A DNA stretch of 64,000 nt. It comes from Acidovorax sp. GBBC 1281 (GTDB taxonomy: Bacteria; Pseudomonadota; Gammaproteobacteria; Burkholderiales; Burkholderiaceae_C). Made by a program: the position numbers and the translations under genes. The notes beneath the pieces were generated by a model that had not been told where the DNA came from, ran no database searches, and saw only the letters and a list, made by a program, of their open reading frames with translations. The stretch is taken from contig NZ_CP097269.1 of assembly GCF_028473645.1 (NCBI RefSeq), positions 442,001 through 506,000 of the forward strand. Reading direction: 5' to 3'. Each line of letters opens with the position of its first letter. The stretch's first letter is position 1. Positions 45,610-55,591 of the stretch are shown in pieces.

Positions 45610-48132
45610 ATGACACGCCGAGTCACCATCCAGACGCCCCTGGGCGAGCAGTTGCAGTTTCGCCAGCTGCAGGGCAAAGAAGCGCTGAGCGAGCTGTTCT
45701 CCTTGGACGTGGACCTGCTGAGCGAGAGCAAATCCATCGACCCCAAGGCCCTGCTGGGCAAGAGCGCCACCATCGTGGTGGAGACCGAAGGGGGCGGCAC
45801 GCGCTACCTGGACGGCATCGTCACCCGCTTCGGGCTGCAGGGCCAGGACCACCGCTTCTACACCTACAAGGCCCGCCTGAGCCCCTGGCTGTGGCTGGCC
45901 ACGCGGCAAAGCGACTTCAAGATCTTTCAGAACAAGACCGTGCCCGACATCATCGAAGAGGTGCTCGGCAAATACGGCTACCCGCTGCAGCGCAAGCTCA
46001 CCCAGAGCTACCGCACCTGGGACTACTGCGTGCAGTACAACGAGACCGACTGCGCCTTCGTCTCGCGCCTCATGGAGCACGAGGGCATCTACTACTTCCA
46101 CGAGCACAGCGCCGGCCAGCACGTGCTCACCCTGGCCGACGACATCGTCGCCTCGCACAGCCCGCTCGCGGGCGCCGCCGTCATCCCGTTCTACCCGCCC
46201 GAGAAGGCCGCCGTGGCCGACAAGGAGAACATCCACGCCTGGCAGCTGGCGCAGGAGATCAAGCCCGGGCGGCACTACAACGACGACTACGACTTCAAGA
46301 AGCCCAAGGCCGACCTGTCCAACATGCGCCAAACCCCGCCGGGGCATGCGCACGACAGCCACGAGATCTACGAATGGCCGGGCGGGTACACCGAGTTCGG
46401 CGACGGCGAGGCCTACGCGCGCTCGCGCCTGCAGTCCAGCCTGACCGGGCACAGCACCGTGCGGGGCGAGTCGCGCCACCGGGCGCTGGCGCCCGGCTAC
46501 ACCTTCACCCTGGAGAACCACCCGCGCGAGGACCAGAACCAGCAATACCTGCTGACCGGGCTGGAGTACCACTTCAAGGAAAACCCCCAGGTCAGCGCCG
46601 TGGCGCCGGGCACCAAGGGCACGCCGCAGGAGGAGGGCTCGTTCCAGAAGTTCACCCTGCAGGCCCAGCCCACCAGCCTGCCCTACACACCCGCGCGCAC
46701 CACCCCGAAGCCCAAGACCACCGGCCCGCAGACCGCGGTGGTGGTGGGCCCGCCGGGCGAGGAGATCTGGACCGACCAGTACGGCCGGGTGAAGGTGCAG
46801 TTCCACTGGGACCGCATCGGGGCCATGGACGAGAACTCCAGCTGCTGGGTGCGGGTGTCGCACCCTTGGGCGGGGCTGAACTACGGCAGCATCCACATCC
46901 CGCGCATCGGGCAGGAAGTCATCGTGGACTTTCTGAACGGCGATCCGGACTATCCCATCATCACCGGGCGGGTCTACAACGGCATCCAGATGCCGCCGTG
47001 GAAGCTGCCGGACAACAAGACGCAGTCGGGCACGCTCACCAACTGGAGCAAGGGCGGGGGCGGGGCGAGCATGCTGCGCTTTGAGGACAAGAAGGGCATC
47101 GAGCACCTGGAGCTGTCCAACACCTACGGCAACACGTACCTGAACATGGGGTACCTGATGCACCAGGGCAGCGGCTCGCAGCGCGGGTACGGGTTCGAGC
47201 TGCGCACGGACCTGTGGGGGTCGATCCGGGCGGACAAGGGGCTGCTGATCACCACGTACCCGCAGGATTTCACCTCCAAGGTGGCGAGCAACAACCCGGA
47301 CGGGTTCGATCAGTTGGGTGCGACCCTTGCCAACACCTCTTCACTCATGCAGGAGGCCGGGCAGGCCGTGTCGTCGGTGAACGCCACCATCGGCGCATTG
47401 GCCGATGCCAAGGCCTCGCAGATCGCCAGCATGGGGGCAGGCATTGCGGCCATGACCGGGGGCGCGGCGGGCGGCTTGGCCTCGCTGGCCAAGATGGCAA
47501 GTTCCCGCTCGGGTGGCGATGGAGGAGGGGGCGCGGAAACGGCCATGCCCACCAACACCGACCCGGCCATGCCGGATGCGCGTGGCCTGATGGATTTGTC
47601 CAAGGACATCACCAAGCCGATCGTGTCCATCGTGAGCCCGGAAGGGCAAAGCATGATCAGTCCCAAGCCCATCGTCGTCAGTTCGGGCCAGAGCACGTCT
47701 GTGCATGCGCAGCAGCACGTGACCATCTCCAGTGGCGCGCAACTCACGCAGTTGGCCAAGGCCGGCATGCTCACGCACGTGACTTCGGGCGGGCAAAGCA
47801 ACATGGTCTCGGGCGGTGACGTGGCCTCCGTGGCCCAAACCGGCAACATGAACCTGGTGGCGGAGCAGAACATATCGCTGTCCTCCACCAGCCTGAACGC
47901 CAATGTGCTGGCCAAGGAAAACGTGGTGGTGAACGCGCAGAGCGACACGGTGTTCGTGAACGCGGGCAAGAACATCACGCAGGTGGCGGGGGAGAGCGTC
48001 ACGCTGATGTGCGGGGCCGCATCGATCACACTGAAGGCTGACGGCACGATCGTGCTCAACGGGGTCAAGGGCGTTTTTAACTTTCAAGACGACTTGGACC
48101 AGTTCGGGAAAAAGATCAATCTGAACTGCTGA
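45610..48132 (+). CDS. vgrG: Type VI secretion spike protein VgrG with DUF2345 tail
   Basis: 840 residues. Gp27-like domain from the start (RVTIQTPLGEQLQFRQLQGK; RTWDYCVQYNETDCAFVSRL), then the gp5/OB part with VVVGPPGEEIWTDQYGRVKV and HPWAGLNYGSIHIPRIGQEV, then a beta-helical DUF2345 tail. VgrG forms the tip of the T6SS puncturing device and carries effectors. It is the first of the vgrG-eag-rhs-immunity set; no Hcp or sheath genes are in the window, so the apparatus must be encoded elsewhere. Confidence 0.95.
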   Translation: MTRRVTIQTPLGEQLQFRQLQGKEALSELFSLDVDLLSESKSIDPKALLGKSATIVVETEGGGTRYLDGIVTRFGLQGQDHRFYTYKARLSPWLWLATRQSDFKIFQNKTVPDIIEEVLGKYGYPLQRKLTQSYRTWDYCVQYNETDCAFVSRLMEHEGIYYFHEHSAGQHVLTLADDIVASHSPLAGAAVIPFYPPEKAAVADKENIHAWQLAQEIKPGRHYNDDYDFKKPKADLSNMRQTPPGHAHDSHEIYEWPGGYTEFGDGEAYARSRLQSSLTGHSTVRGESRHRALAPGYTFTLENHPREDQNQQYLLTGLEYHFKENPQVSAVAPGTKGTPQEEGSFQKFTLQAQPTSLPYTPARTTPKPKTTGPQTAVVVGPPGEEIWTDQYGRVKVQFHWDRIGAMDENSSCWVRVSHPWAGLNYGSIHIPRIGQEVIVDFLNGDPDYPIITGRVYNGIQMPPWKLPDNKTQSGTLTNWSKGGGGASMLRFEDKKGIEHLELSNTYGNTYLNMGYLMHQGSGSQRGYGFELRTDLWGSIRADKGLLITTYPQDFTSKVASNNPDGFDQLGATLANTSSLMQEAGQAVSSVNATIGALADAKASQIASMGAGIAAMTGGAAGGLASLAKMASSRSGGDGGGGAETAMPTNTDPAMPDARGLMDLSKDITKPIVSIVSPEGQSMISPKPIVVSSGQSTSVHAQQHVTISSGAQLTQLAKAGMLTHVTSGGQSNMVSGGDVASVAQTGNMNLVAEQNISLSSTSLNANVLAKENVVVNAQSDTVFVNAGKNITQVAGESVTLMCGAASITLKADGTIVLNGVKGVFNFQDDLDQFGKKINLNC

Positions 48133-48165
48133 CTTTCGGCGTCTTTCCCTTTCTTCCAGACATTC

Positions 48166-48600
48166 ATGCAATACCACTTCAACGACGGCCACATCGAGGC
48201 TCCTGATAACGTCACCGACCGCACCATGCACGTGCTAGCGCCGATGCCAGGCACCGGCGCTATGACCATTGCCGTATCGAGGGACGAACTCGAAGTTGAC
48301 GAGACGCCGCCGCAATTCCTGCAGCGTCAACTCGCCGAACTGTCGCGGCAGGTCGCCAAGTTCACGCGCGGGGAGGTGCAGATGGCCACGCTCGGCGCGC
48401 CGGAGCAGAAGATCAATGGCTCGCGCTTTACCGTCAGCTACAAACAGCAGGGGCGTACCGTGCATCACGTGCAAACGTTATTTCTGCTGCCGGATTCGCG
48501 CACTGTGCTGAATTTCACGTTCTCGCTGCCCGTGCCATTCACCGAAGAACACCACAGGGCGGTCGATGCGGTGCTGGCGAGCTTCGTGCTTCGGCGTTAG
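48166..48600 (+). CDS. Eag/DcrB-like (DUF1795) T6SS effector chaperone
   Basis: 144 residues, a DcrB/EagR fold: MQYHFNDGHIEAPDNVTDRT, a helix EVDETPPQFLQRQLAELSRQ, and strands ending FTFSLPVPFTEEHHRAVDAV. Proteins of this family stabilise the prePAAR transmembrane helices of Rhs effectors and help load them on VgrG. It is located directly between vgrG and rhs, the classical order. Confidence 0.85.
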   Translation: MQYHFNDGHIEAPDNVTDRTMHVLAPMPGTGAMTIAVSRDELEVDETPPQFLQRQLAELSRQVAKFTRGEVQMATLGAPEQKINGSRFTVSYKQQGRTVHHVQTLFLLPDSRTVLNFTFSLPVPFTEEHHRAVDAVLASFVLRR

Positions 48601-48681
48601 CCGCTCGACGAAGCGTTCGGCTTCCGTCGGATTCGGCAAGCCAACCATGGAATCGGCAAACTACAGATAGAGGCGGGCGAT

Positions 48682-51600
48682 ATGGGAGGCTTGGGCGCAG
48701 CGAGGTTCGGAGACGAGATTGGCCATGTATCGGTCTGGGCACGGCTGGCCCGCGTGGGGCTGCGGCTTGCATCGGGCATGGTGGAGACGCTGCTCGTGGC
48801 CGGCGCCGTGGCCTTGGTCACAGGGGTGTCGGTGGCCACGATGGGATGCGGCGCGATCATCGCTTGCGGCCTGCTGGCGGGCTTCATCGGAGGCGCCACC
48901 GGCTGGAGCGACTACAAGGAGAAAAAGATCCAGGAGATGACCGAGAACATCGGCGACCTGGACATCACGGGTACGCTGGGCACCCGGGGCGCCGCGACAG
49001 TCTTAATCAACAAGAAGGCCGCCATGCGCGCCGTGGCAGACTTCACCACCTGCAGCAAACACGGTCAACCCAATCCGAACTTCATCGCCGAAGGCACGGA
49101 TTCGGTGTTCATCGAAACCTATCCCGCTGCGCGCAAGGGCGACAAGCTCATGTGTTCTGCGGCCATCGCCACGGGGTCGGACAACGTCTTCATGGGGGGC
49201 AACAAAACAGCCTATCTCCATATCGCCGAGGACCGCGAATGGTGGGAAACCGCGCTGGAGATCGCTGTCGGGCTGGCCATGGGACGGGGCAGCTTCCTGG
49301 GCAAGATCGGCTGCCTGGCAATGGGTGCCGTGGTCGGTATGGCAGGCGAAGCACTGGGCCGGGGCTTTCGGGCTCTCATCGGCTATCCCGTGCATCCCGC
49401 TACTGGCGGCAAGGTTCTTGACGGCGGGATCGACACCGATTTCGTCCTGCCCGGCCCGCTGCCCATCGAATGGCGGCGCTTCTACAGCAACCATGACCAC
49501 CGCTCGGACACCTTGCACGGCGAAGGCTGGAGCGTTCCGTACGAGATCGAACTGCATATCGTGCGTGCCGTGGAGGGCGCAGCGCCTGAGCGCATCACCT
49601 ACGTGAATCCCCAGGGCCGGCACATCGACTTGCCCCCGGTCGAGCCGGGAACCTCGCTCTTCAACACGGCCGAAGGCTTCATTTTGGGCTGCACACCGGG
49701 CGGGCACTACGAGGTGGGTGGACTCGACCATGTGACCCATCAGTTCGGCGGCGCTTCGATGCAGGCTGGTACCCATGTGCTCAAGCTGCTGCGCATCCGC
49801 GACCGCTTCGGCCACTGGGTCAGCCTGCGCTATGACAGAAGGCGCCGTCTGTGCGGCATCGCCGACCACCTGGGCCGGGTGCTGCGGCTCGATTACCACG
49901 GCGAGAACGGCCAGACGCGCCGCCTGCGCGCCATCCATCTCGTGCAGGCCGCTGCGGGCGAGCAACTGGGCCTGCTGGCGGCCTATCACTACGATCACGG
50001 TGGCGATGGCGCCGAGAGCGGCCAACTCGCCAGCGTGCTGGACCGCACACGGGCACCCACACGGCATTTCGCCTATGCCGAACGCCTCATGGTCCTGCAA
50101 AAGGACGCAGCCGGTTTCACGTGCCACTATGCCTGGGAGGGCGCTGCCGAAGCCAGCGGTCCCGAGCGGCAGGACGGCGCGCGCGCAGCGGACGGCCGAA
50201 TCTTGCGAGACCGCCGCGTGGTGCGGCACTGGACGGAGGACGGCGAGGCCTATGACATTGCCTATGGCTCGGCGGGCACGGAGGGAACCGATGAAGACGG
50301 CTGGACGAGCGCCACCGATCACCTCGGCCGCGTCGATCAATGGCAATGGGACCGATGGCACAACCTCACCAGCTATACCAACCCGCTCGGCGAGACTTGG
50401 CGGCTGGAGTGGAACGAGCGCCGCGAGCTTTTGGCGTGCAGCACGCCGTCAGGGGCCACGACCATGTTCCAGTACGACGAAAACGGCCTGCAGTCCGGCG
50501 TGGTGGACCCGCTCGGACGGCTCACACGCATGCTGTGGGACAGCCAATGGTTCGAGCCGCTGCGCATCACCGGACCCGACGGCGCTACCTGGCGATACGA
50601 ATATGACCGCCAGGGCTTGCCCGTGCAGGAAACGGCCCCCGATGGCGGGGTGACCGAATACGCCCACGATGCGGATGGGCAACTGATCCAGATCCGTGAC
50701 GCGCTGGGAGGGCACAAGAACCTGGTCTGGAACGAGCGAGGGCTGTTGGCGCGCTATACCGACTGTTCGGGCCAGGCCACGCATTACGCTTGGGACGGGT
50801 GGGGCAACCTTCTTGCCGTGACGGACGCGCTGGGGCAGAAGACCAAGAGCATCTTCGATGCACGCGGGCGGCTGGTGTCTCTGCAGTTGGCCGACGGCAG
50901 CAGTCAGGGCTTTGCCTACGACGCGGGCGGCCGGCTGGTGGAGCACACCGATGCGCTGGCGCGTGCCACGCGCTACGGGCACAACGCTCGCGGTCAACTG
51001 CTGTGGCGGCGCGATGCACAGGGCCGCGATATTGGCATGGCCCACGATGCGGCCCACCGGCTCTCGGCCTTGTCCACTGAGAACGGCGGTGTCTATCGCT
51101 TCCGCTACGACGATGCCGACCGGCTCGTGGAAGAGACGCGACTGGACGGCACGCGCGTGGGCATCGAATACGACACGGACGGGCAGGTGATCGCCATAGT
51201 GCACCACCCCGCCATGAACGAAGACGTATTCCATGAACTGGAAACGCAAGCCCGTGACGGCACCCTCGCGCAGGGCCCGGCGGCCCGAAGGGTGCAGGCC
51301 CCGCGGCGCACGGAACTGCGCCGCGACGCCCTCGGACGGCTGGTGGAAAAGCGCGTGGGCGCCAGCGTTTTGCGCTATCGGTACGACAGAGCCGGGCGAA
51401 TGGTTGAAGCCACGCGCTGGCGCGCAGGCCCTGCCGCGGAGCAGGGTGGGGGCGAGGGACTGAACCGCCTGCAACGGCTGCACACCACGCGCTTCGACTA
51501 CGACGCCATGGGCCGCATCGTGGGCGAGCATGCCGAAGACGCGGAGAGCGGGCAAAACCACACCTTGAGGCATGCGCACGACGCATTGGGCAACCGCACG

Positions 51601-53538
51601 CGGACTGAGTTGCCCGTGGTGACGAGCGCTGCCGGTGGCGCAGGGCGCCTGCAGGGTGGTGTGCGCCTGCGGCGCAGCCTGAATTACCTGCACTACGGCT
51701 CCGGGCACCTGCACCAGATCAATCTGGGATTGGTCCAGGAGGAGGAAAGCCCGGCTGGGGCGCAAGGCATCGCCGCTGAACTGCCCGAGGCCGCACGCGA
51801 AGTGCACCGCCTGATCGCGGACATCGAACGCGACGCGCTGCACCGCGAGGTGATGCGCAGCCAGGGCAGTCTGGCCACGCGCTTCGTGCTCGACCCGCTG
51901 GACCGCCGCCTGGGCAGTTGGACGCGCTCGGGCGCGGGCCTGCACGATGCGCGATGGCGCCAGGAGTGGCAGCAGCAGATCGAAGCGCTGGGGCAGCGAG
52001 GCCTGTCGGCGGCGGTGGGCTTGCTCAAGCAATACAGGTACGACGCGGCGGGCGAGTTGCGCGATAGCGTGCACAGCCACAAGGGACGCACGCAATGGAG
52101 TTACGACGCCACGGGGCGGGTGGAGCAGGCGGTGCGAGCGGGGCCGGGCGCGCAGGCGGGCCTGGGTGTCGGGGGGCGCTTGGAGGAAGTGTTCCGCTAC
52201 GACCCTGCGGGGAACCTGCTGGATGCGGGCGATCTTGCCGGGCGTGGCGGCCCGGCGATGGGGTCAGGGACGGCCACGGGCTCCACGGGCTACCTGCGGG
52301 ACAACCTGGTTCGGGTGTACGAGGACAAGCGCTTTGCCTACGACGGGCTGTCGCGGCTGGTGGAAAAGCGAATCGGCCGGCACACGGTGCAAAGGCTGGA
52401 GTGGGACGAGGAAGACCAGTTGGTGTCGGTGCAGACCACGCGGCACGCGGGCACGGCAGAGGCGGCGCAGCAGGCCGTGCGGTTTCGGTACGACGCGCTG
52501 GGTCGGCGCATCGCCAAGGCGGACGCCTTCGGGGAGACGGTGTTCGTGTGGGAGGGTATGCGGCTGATCGAGGAGCGGCGCGGCTCGAAGGTGACCAGCT
52601 ACGTGTACGAGGCGGGCAGCTACGTGCCGCTGGCGCGCATCGATGCGGACGGGAACCGCCTGTGCGAGGAAGACCCGGCCGCGCACCACGCTCCAGGTAT
52701 CCCGCCCAACCCGATGGCCGCACCGGGCGAGGCGCCCACGGCCGATGCATTGGCGCAGGCGCGAGCGCGCCGCAGCGCGCGCATCAGCCACTTCCACACG
52801 GACCCGTCGGGGCTGCCGGAGGAAGTGACGGACGAAGGTGGGCAGGTGCGCTGGAGGGCGAGTTACCGGACGTGGGGCAACACGATCCAGGAACAGTGGG
52901 AGGCGGTGCGGGTGGACGGAGGGGCCGTACCCGCGATGCAGCAGCGCCATGGGCAGGAGAGGCTGGAGCAGAACCTGCGGATGCAGGGGCAGTACCTGGA
53001 CCGGGAGACGGGGCTGCACTACAACACTTTCCGGTACTACGACCCGGATGTGGGGCGGTTCATCAGTCCTGATCCGATTGGCCGCGCTGGCGGGGCCAAT
53101 CTGCATCTTTATGCGCCCAATCCAATTAGTTGGATTGATCCCTGGGGCTGGGAGCATCACACCGCCACCATCACTGTTTATGCACCTGATGGATCTATTC
53201 GGTATTCAGAGCCTTTGGTGAGCGGCGGCGCCACAGGACCATCTTGGCCCGAGCAAATCGCCTCGCACACCGAATCGAAGAGCATTATTGATCCGCGCAT
53301 AAAGCCAGGAGATAGAGTGGTTTACACGGATGCATCACTCCCTGCATGCTCTGGCTGTAAAGGCAATATGAACAATGCAGCAGCTGCCAAGGGTTTAAAC
53401 ATTGAATACCATTGGACAGATGCGGACGGTAATTCGGGGTCGTGGAGGACTAACACCAAGGCCGCCAGAAAAGCCGTCAACGCAAGAAATCGAAGAAACG
53501 CGAGGAAAGCCGCTAGGGTTGCCAAGGGAGGCTGTTAG
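48682..53538 (+). CDS. PAAR-Rhs T6SS effector with deaminase-like C-terminal toxin
   Basis: 1618 residues. Hydrophobic prePAAR helices (about 20-75), a PAAR spike domain (about 85-200), DUF6531/YD repeats forming the Rhs cage (about 240-1460), and the core end RFISPDPIG (about 1459-1467). The tip begins after DPWGW (1486-1490). From there the GC content drops sharply. The tip of about 130 residues has H1529-T-E1531 and P1554-A-C1556-S-G-C1559, the metal-binding HxE and PxCxxC of the cytidine-deaminase superfamily, and ends KGGC. A nucleic-acid or nucleotide deaminase activity is inferred from these motifs. Confidence 0.9.
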   Translation: MGGLGAARFGDEIGHVSVWARLARVGLRLASGMVETLLVAGAVALVTGVSVATMGCGAIIACGLLAGFIGGATGWSDYKEKKIQEMTENIGDLDITGTLGTRGAATVLINKKAAMRAVADFTTCSKHGQPNPNFIAEGTDSVFIETYPAARKGDKLMCSAAIATGSDNVFMGGNKTAYLHIAEDREWWETALEIAVGLAMGRGSFLGKIGCLAMGAVVGMAGEALGRGFRALIGYPVHPATGGKVLDGGIDTDFVLPGPLPIEWRRFYSNHDHRSDTLHGEGWSVPYEIELHIVRAVEGAAPERITYVNPQGRHIDLPPVEPGTSLFNTAEGFILGCTPGGHYEVGGLDHVTHQFGGASMQAGTHVLKLLRIRDRFGHWVSLRYDRRRRLCGIADHLGRVLRLDYHGENGQTRRLRAIHLVQAAAGEQLGLLAAYHYDHGGDGAESGQLASVLDRTRAPTRHFAYAERLMVLQKDAAGFTCHYAWEGAAEASGPERQDGARAADGRILRDRRVVRHWTEDGEAYDIAYGSAGTEGTDEDGWTSATDHLGRVDQWQWDRWHNLTSYTNPLGETWRLEWNERRELLACSTPSGATTMFQYDENGLQSGVVDPLGRLTRMLWDSQWFEPLRITGPDGATWRYEYDRQGLPVQETAPDGGVTEYAHDADGQLIQIRDALGGHKNLVWNERGLLARYTDCSGQATHYAWDGWGNLLAVTDALGQKTKSIFDARGRLVSLQLADGSSQGFAYDAGGRLVEHTDALARATRYGHNARGQLLWRRDAQGRDIGMAHDAAHRLSALSTENGGVYRFRYDDADRLVEETRLDGTRVGIEYDTDGQVIAIVHHPAMNEDVFHELETQARDGTLAQGPAARRVQAPRRTELRRDALGRLVEKRVGASVLRYRYDRAGRMVEATRWRAGPAAEQGGGEGLNRLQRLHTTRFDYDAMGRIVGEHAEDAESGQNHTLRHAHDALGNRTRTELPVVTSAAGGAGRLQGGVRLRRSLNYLHYGSGHLHQINLGLVQEEESPAGAQGIAAELPEAAREVHRLIADIERDALHREVMRSQGSLATRFVLDPLDRRLGSWTRSGAGLHDARWRQEWQQQIEALGQRGLSAAVGLLKQYRYDAAGELRDSVHSHKGRTQWSYDATGRVEQAVRAGPGAQAGLGVGGRLEEVFRYDPAGNLLDAGDLAGRGGPAMGSGTATGSTGYLRDNLVRVYEDKRFAYDGLSRLVEKRIGRHTVQRLEWDEEDQLVSVQTTRHAGTAEAAQQAVRFRYDALGRRIAKADAFGETVFVWEGMRLIEERRGSKVTSYVYEAGSYVPLARIDADGNRLCEEDPAAHHAPGIPPNPMAAPGEAPTADALAQARARRSARISHFHTDPSGLPEEVTDEGGQVRWRASYRTWGNTIQEQWEAVRVDGGAVPAMQQRHGQERLEQNLRMQGQYLDRETGLHYNTFRYYDPDVGRFISPDPIGRAGGANLHLYAPNPISWIDPWGWEHHTATITVYAPDGSIRYSEPLVSGGATGPSWPEQIASHTESKSIIDPRIKPGDRVVYTDASLPACSGCKGNMNNAAAAKGLNIEYHWTDADGNSGSWRTNTKAARKAVNARNRRNARKAARVAKGGC

Positions 53539-53582
53539 AAAATCATGGTTACCAGAAATTTCGAATTAAGTTGGGAGTATAT

Positions 53583-54014
53583 ATGGAAAATTTAGAAATC
53601 ATCGCCCAAAAGACTGAGTATCACTACGATGAAAATGACACTAATGCTGTTAATTTCATCACCCAGAATGGATATCTTTCTCTTCAGATCTGCGTCTATA
53701 TAGATCCAGGTGATGACCCCCCCCTTACTGAGCCACATATTGAGCTTGATTCTCAAAAGGGAGGGCACTATGGTGGAGTTGATATTGTCGAATTTCATCC
53801 TGATAAGATAATAATATATTTTAAAAAGAAATTTCTAAAGAAATACGACCAAGTTGTCATAAGCATTCCCTGGGGGGTTGATAAAGAAATGGTGAGTTTC
53901 TTTGTTAACCATCTTTTTATGGGTGATAAGGTTGCATACTCATCAAAGATTGACAAAAATCTGCATACTGAACAAACCGAGTTTCAGGAAGACCTAGATG
54001 GTGAAGATGACTGA
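53583..54014 (+). CDS. Candidate immunity protein for the Rhs deaminase tip
   Basis: 143 residues, acidic (many D and E, tail EFQEDLDGEDD), cytoplasmic by lack of a signal. It begins 44 bp after the rhs stop with GGGAG before the ATG. The GC content is far below the rhs core and like the toxin tip, as expected of a toxin-immunity pair moved as a unit. No family recognised. Its stop is 1 bp before the first IS5 copy. Confidence 0.75.
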   Translation: MENLEIIAQKTEYHYDENDTNAVNFITQNGYLSLQICVYIDPGDDPPLTEPHIELDSQKGGHYGGVDIVEFHPDKIIIYFKKKFLKKYDQVVISIPWGVDKEMVSFFVNHLFMGDKVAYSSKIDKNLHTEQTEFQEDLDGEDD

Positions 54015-54015
54015 T

Positions 54016-55297
54016 GGGAACCTCTCAAAACCCATCCGGTCCCTTGTTGATCGAGAATGCGTGCTCCATCCTTTGCCATGATCACTCCCCGTAGCGCCCT
54101 GAAGTTCGACCTGTTCGCTGAGGCCTCGCGCCAACACAAGAGAGATGAGGTGGGCGATCCGCTGCAGGTGATCGCGCGGCACATCGACTTCGCAGAACTG
54201 GCCCGGCTGGTGGATGCCTTGATCGAACGCGGGGGTGGCCGCCGGGGCGGTCGGCCCGCCTACCCCACCGAGGTGATGGTGCGCATCCTGGTGTTGAAGC
54301 GGCTGTACAACCTGTCCGATGAGCAGATGGAGTATCAGTTGCTGGACCGGGGGAGCTACCAGCGGTTTTGCCTGTTGCAGGATGCGATGAACGTGCCGGA
54401 CCGCAACACGATCTGGCGCTTTGGCGAGCGCCTTGGCGTGGGCGGGGCAACGGCCTTGTTCCAGGGGGTGGATGCCCAACTGCAGCGCCACGGCTACATC
54501 GCCCGGGGCGGGCAAGCCATTGATGCCACGCTGGTGCCCGCGCCCCGACAGCACATCGGCCAGCAGGAGCGGCGAACGCTGGCACAAGGCGGGCAGCCGG
54601 ACTGGAGCCAAGCGCGACGCAGGCAAAAGGATGTGGAGGCCACGCACACGAAGAAGCACGGCAAAAGCCACTTCGGCTACAAGCTCAGCGTGAGCGTGGA
54701 CCTCAAGCACGGCTTCATCCGCCGCCTCGCCACGGGCACGGCCAGCGAGCACGACGGGCACCACTTCGATGAGGTGCTGGACATGCACAACACCGGGCGG
54801 GCAGTGCATGCGGACAAAGCCTACCCGAGCCGCCAAAGGTGCCAGATGCTGAAAGTGCTGGGATTCGTGGATGCGATGCAGCGCCGTGCGCAGGCGGGCC
54901 GACCACAGAGCGAATGCCAGAAGGGGCGCAACCAGCGCATCGCAAAGAAACGAGCCAAGGTGGAGCACGTGTTCGCCGGTATCCGCCACCTGGGGGGCAA
55001 GTTCGTGCGCACCATCGGACAGGCGCGCGCCACGGTGGGGATGACGATGATGGCCGCCTGCTACAACATGAAGCGACTGGCCTGGTTCCTGCATCGGGGC
55101 GTGGATGCTTTCTTCAAGCCCGCCACTGGCAAGGCACAAGTGCGCCTGCAAACGGTGAAAGCCTGAGCCACCGGGCCTGCAAGGCCCCTCATGCACCCAG
55201 GCGCAGACCGTTGCTGGGCCTCATCACGCTCAAACGGCTACTGGCGCCCACTCCTCCCTATTCGGATTCGTCAAACATGGGGTTGTGAGAGGCTCCC
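54016..55297 (+). mobile_element. IS5-family element, copy 1
   Basis: 1282 bp. Ends are GGGAACCTCTCAAAACCC and the inverted GGGAGCCTCTCACAACCC (two mismatches in 18). Flanks are TGAT on the left and TGCA on the right, so no target duplication is seen, unlike copies 3 and 4. It begins 1 bp after the stop of the immunity gene. Confidence 0.9.
54057..55166 (+). CDS. IS5-family transposase, copy 1
   Basis: 369 residues. DDE transposase with an N-terminal DUF772-like region, IDATLVPAPRQH holding the first Asp, the KKHGKSHFGYKLSVSVD block, and ADKAYPS with the second Asp. A shorter start at 54078 (MITPRSALKFDLF) is equally possible. Intact. Confidence 0.92.
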   Translation: MRAPSFAMITPRSALKFDLFAEASRQHKRDEVGDPLQVIARHIDFAELARLVDALIERGGGRRGGRPAYPTEVMVRILVLKRLYNLSDEQMEYQLLDRGSYQRFCLLQDAMNVPDRNTIWRFGERLGVGGATALFQGVDAQLQRHGYIARGGQAIDATLVPAPRQHIGQQERRTLAQGGQPDWSQARRRQKDVEATHTKKHGKSHFGYKLSVSVDLKHGFIRRLATGTASEHDGHHFDEVLDMHNTGRAVHADKAYPSRQRCQMLKVLGFVDAMQRRAQAGRPQSECQKGRNQRIAKKRAKVEHVFAGIRHLGGKFVRTIGQARATVGMTMMAACYNMKRLAWFLHRGVDAFFKPATGKAQVRLQTVKA

Positions 55298-55541
55298 TGC
55301 AGGTGGTGAGGTCGGGCATCACAGCACTTTACCGCTGCCCATCCCCAGGCCGTACCTGTACGACCTTATGGTCTCACTTCCCTACCGCATCGTTGTCCGT
55401 TGAACTGATGATGTATCATCTCTCGACTGTCGCTGGTAGCACTACTGGTAGCAAGATTTTGAACCCTACTACTATCCAAGTAGTTGATTCATAAGACTTT
55501 TCGGGCTAGGACAACTTTGTCCCACCCTCTCCGCCATGTAT
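55298..55541. other. Noncoding stretch with a tRNA-3'-end-like sequence
   Basis: No gene seen. Near its end CCCACCCTCTCCGCCA (55520-55535) resembles the 3' acceptor end of a serine tRNA, but no matching 5' half (GGAGAGG) lies upstream, so it can only be a fragment such as an attachment-site remnant. It is followed at once by a terminator. Confidence 0.35.
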
Positions 55542-55576
55542 AAGCCTAAGTAGTTGATCTACTTAGGCTTTTTTTT
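55542..55576 (+). terminator. Strong rho-independent terminator
   Basis: A 12-bp perfect stem AAGCCTAAGTAG/CTACTTAGGCTT with a 5-nt loop, followed by six more T. No gene that it ends is left upstream. Confidence 0.85.
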
Positions 55577-55591
55577 GCGCTCGCAGGTTGC

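Noticed and set aside
55446..55535. Complete serine tRNA gene
   Set aside because: Only the 3' acceptor-like end is present; no pairing 5' strand and no anticodon arm.
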